From: Bacillota bacterium
Lineage (GTDB): Bacteria; Bacillota; Bacilli; Bacillales_B; DSM-18226
Direction: 5' to 3'
Length of the DNA: 8,291 nucleotides
Assembly: GCA_021821235.1 (NCBI GenBank)
Contig: JAKACS010000115.1
Span: 1-8,291, forward strand
Made by a program: the position numbers and the translations under genes. Shown one piece after another: positions 6,780-8,291 of this stretch. The notes beneath the pieces were generated by a model that saw nothing but the letters and a program-made list of their open reading frames with translations, was not told the origin of the DNA and ran no database searches. The stretch's first letter is position 1; each line of letters starts with the position of its first letter.

Positions 6780-7649
6780 ATGTTAGCAGCAATTGAGGCC
6801 GGGGGCACAAAATTTGTTTGTGCAGTTGGTGATGAAAAGGGGAATGTCGTTGAAAGAATTCAGATCCCAACAACGGTGCCAGAGGAAACGATGCCGCAAG
6901 TGATTGATTTTTTTAAAAAATACGAGATAGAAGCCATTGGTATTGGTTCATTTGGTCCGGTTGATGTCAATAAGGACAGTGCTACATATGGATATATAAC
7001 GTCCACGCCTAAGCCAGGCTGGAAAAACTACCCGCTCGTGCAAACGATCAAAGAAACCTTTCCGGTGCCTATTGGCTTCAATACCGATGTGAATGCAGCT
7101 GCTCTTGGCGAAGCAACTTATGGGGCGGCGAAAGGGCTGGACAGTTGTTTATACATAACTGTTGGCACGGGAATTGGCGCCGGTGCGATTGTTCAAGGAA
7201 ACCTGCTGCAAGGCTTAACCCATCCGGAAATGGGCCATGTTCTTGTCCGCCGCTACCCAGAGGATTCGTACAAGGGAAGATGTCCATTCCATAATGACTG
7301 CCTTGAAGGGCTAGCTGCAGGGCCGGCCGTAGAGGAGCGCTGGGGAGCAAAAGGAATTGAACTTGTTGAGCGCACGGAAGTCTGGGAGCTTGAAGGCTAT
7401 TATATTGCACAAGCGTTGATGCAATATATTCTGATCCTTTCGCCGAAAAAAATTATTTTAGGCGGCGGCGTCATGAAGCAAAAGCAAGTTTTCTCTTATG
7501 TTTACAACTATTTGCAACAATTTTTAAATGGTTATGTTGATCTGCCTGAACTTTCAAGCTATATCGTCAGCCCGGGCTTAGGGGACAATGCGGGGACTGT
7601 TGGTTCACTGCTGTTGGCATCCCAAGCATTACAAGGGGAAAATGAATAA
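6780..7649 (+). CDS. gmuE: ROK-family fructokinase (GmuE/ScrK-like)
   Basis: Encodes 289 residues and phosphorylates fructose (possibly also mannose) to the 6-phosphate with ATP in the cytoplasm. It has the ROK phosphate-binding motif EAGGTKF at 6-12, IGIGSFGPVD at 53-62, catalytic D103 in NTDVNAAALGE, and the second phosphate motif TVGTGIGAGAI at 127-137. The ROK signature HPEMGH is at 148-153, with zinc ligands probably H153, C168, H171 and C174 (CPFHNDC, then EGLAAGPA). A further conserved stretch is PKKIILGGGVM at 222-232. The whole protein follows my memory of B. subtilis GmuE (YdhR) closely. The symbol reflects this likeness; scrK is used for the same family elsewhere, and nothing here shows a glucomannan operon. 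The isomerase starts 18 nt after the stop, so the two form an operon. Confidence 0.93.
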   Translation: MLAAIEAGGTKFVCAVGDEKGNVVERIQIPTTVPEETMPQVIDFFKKYEIEAIGIGSFGPVDVNKDSATYGYITSTPKPGWKNYPLVQTIKETFPVPIGFNTDVNAAALGEATYGAAKGLDSCLYITVGTGIGAGAIVQGNLLQGLTHPEMGHVLVRRYPEDSYKGRCPFHNDCLEGLAAGPAVEERWGAKGIELVERTEVWELEGYYIAQALMQYILILSPKKIILGGGVMKQKQVFSYVYNYLQQFLNGYVDLPELSSYIVSPGLGDNAGTVGSLLLASQALQGENE

Positions 7650-7654
7650 GATCT

Positions 7655-7660
7655 GGAGGA
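7655..7660 (+). promoter_or_regulatory. ribosome binding site of the GTG-started isomerase
   Basis: GGAGGA ends 7 nt before GTG 7668, supporting this unusual start codon. There is no ATG in frame until codon 89. Confidence 0.85.
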
Positions 7661-7667
7661 ACGATAC

Positions 7668-8291
7668 GTGCAGCCATTATTTTTAAAACCAGTTTTTAAA
7701 GAACGAATTTGGGGCGGAACCGCTTTGCAAGAAGAATTCGGCTACGAGATTCCTTCCGAAAAAACAGGAGAGTGCTGGGCTATTTCCGCACATCCGAATG
7801 GCCCTTCGATCATCGAAAACGGTCCATTTGCCGGCAAGCGGTTGGACGAGCTGTGGAAAGAACAGCCGGAACTCTTCGGCAACCCGTCCGAAGAAGTTTT
7901 TCCGCTATTGACCAAAATCCTTGACGCCAATATGGATCTTTCCGTCCAAGTACACCCCGACGACCACTATGCAAAAGAATTCGAAAACGGGGAGCTAGGA
8001 AAAACAGAGTGCTGGTATGTTATTGATTGCAAAGACGATGCCGATATCATTATCGGCCATACAGCAAAGACAAAAGAGGAACTCATTGAGCAAACAAAGC
8101 AAGGCAATTGGAACGAACTGCTTCGCCGCGTAAAAATTAAACCAGGCGACTTTTTCTATATTCCAAGCGGAACCATACACGCTATTTGTGAAGGAACCGT
8201 TATTTTAGAGACGCAACAAAGCTCGGACACCACATACCGGGTTTATGATTATGACCGCCGGGACGACCAAGGAAACTTGCGCGAATTGCAT
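7668..8291 (+). CDS. manA: mannose-6-phosphate isomerase, type I (3' end outside window)
   Basis: 208 codons are present out of about 315 usual for the short Bacillus form. The frame starts at GTG 7668, a good start because of its ribosome binding site and because the protein begins in the family manner (MQPLFLKPVFKERIWGG). The enzyme interconverts mannose-6-phosphate and fructose-6-phosphate in a zinc-dependent cupin fold. Expected zinc ligands are Q94 and H96 in LSVQVHPDDHY, E114 in KTECWYV and H171 in IPSGTIHAI. ETQQSSDTTYRVYDYDR (181-197) is the conserved late active-site stretch with R191. The pairing with the ROK kinase matches gmuE-gmuF of B. subtilis, and gmuF would be an equally fair symbol. 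Nothing looks broken up to the window edge. Confidence 0.95.
   Translation, partial: MQPLFLKPVFKERIWGGTALQEEFGYEIPSEKTGECWAISAHPNGPSIIENGPFAGKRLDELWKEQPELFGNPSEEVFPLLTKILDANMDLSVQVHPDDHYAKEFENGELGKTECWYVIDCKDDADIIIGHTAKTKEELIEQTKQGNWNELLRRVKIKPGDFFYIPSGTIHAICEGTVILETQQSSDTTYRVYDYDRRDDQGNLRELH

Overview
The window reads as an ordinary low-GC Bacillaceae chromosome (Bacillus or a close relative). The reasons are GGAGG-type ribosome binding sites, a CheV coupling protein (a CheW-receiver fusion), a textbook sigma-D motility promoter, a YkrA-type HAD phosphatase, and a fructokinase/mannose-6-phosphate isomerase pair resembling B. subtilis GmuE-GmuF. The species cannot be named from this sequence. 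No phage, insertion sequence, CRISPR array, tRNA or rRNA was found.

Layout. Positions 2-331 hold the 3' end of an unrecognised gene, closed by an intrinsic terminator (337-363). Directly behind it lies a perfect sigma-D promoter (366-392) that opens a chemotaxis block: a soluble chemoreceptor without a sensory domain (478-1458), cheV (1475-2374), and a membrane chemoreceptor with a Cache-type sensory domain (2470-4236). The first two genes are 16 nt apart and surely form an operon. The third follows after 95 nt that contain a hairpin and what looks like a worn copy of a Bacillus intergenic repeat, but no terminator, so read-through is plausible. A 366-nt gap follows (4237-4602) with six 21-bp tandem repeats arranged as three 42-bp pairs, then a strong rightward terminator (4510-4552).

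The second half is about sugar metabolism: a Cof-type HAD phosphatase (YkrA-like, 4603-5406), an MFS transporter resembling the sugar efflux (SET) family (5442-6695), a ROK-family fructokinase (6780-7649), and the first 208 codons of mannose-6-phosphate isomerase, which starts at GTG (7668) and runs off the right edge. The kinase and isomerase together interconvert fructose, fructose-6-phosphate and mannose-6-phosphate. A HAD sugar phosphatase beside a SET-type exporter recalls the YigL/SetA sugar-phosphate relief response of E. coli, but that link is inference.

I did not find a clearly new system. The points most worth a second look are the 21-bp repeat array, the sensor-less receptor paired with CheV under a consensus sigma-D promoter, and the phosphatase-exporter-kinase-isomerase neighbourhood.
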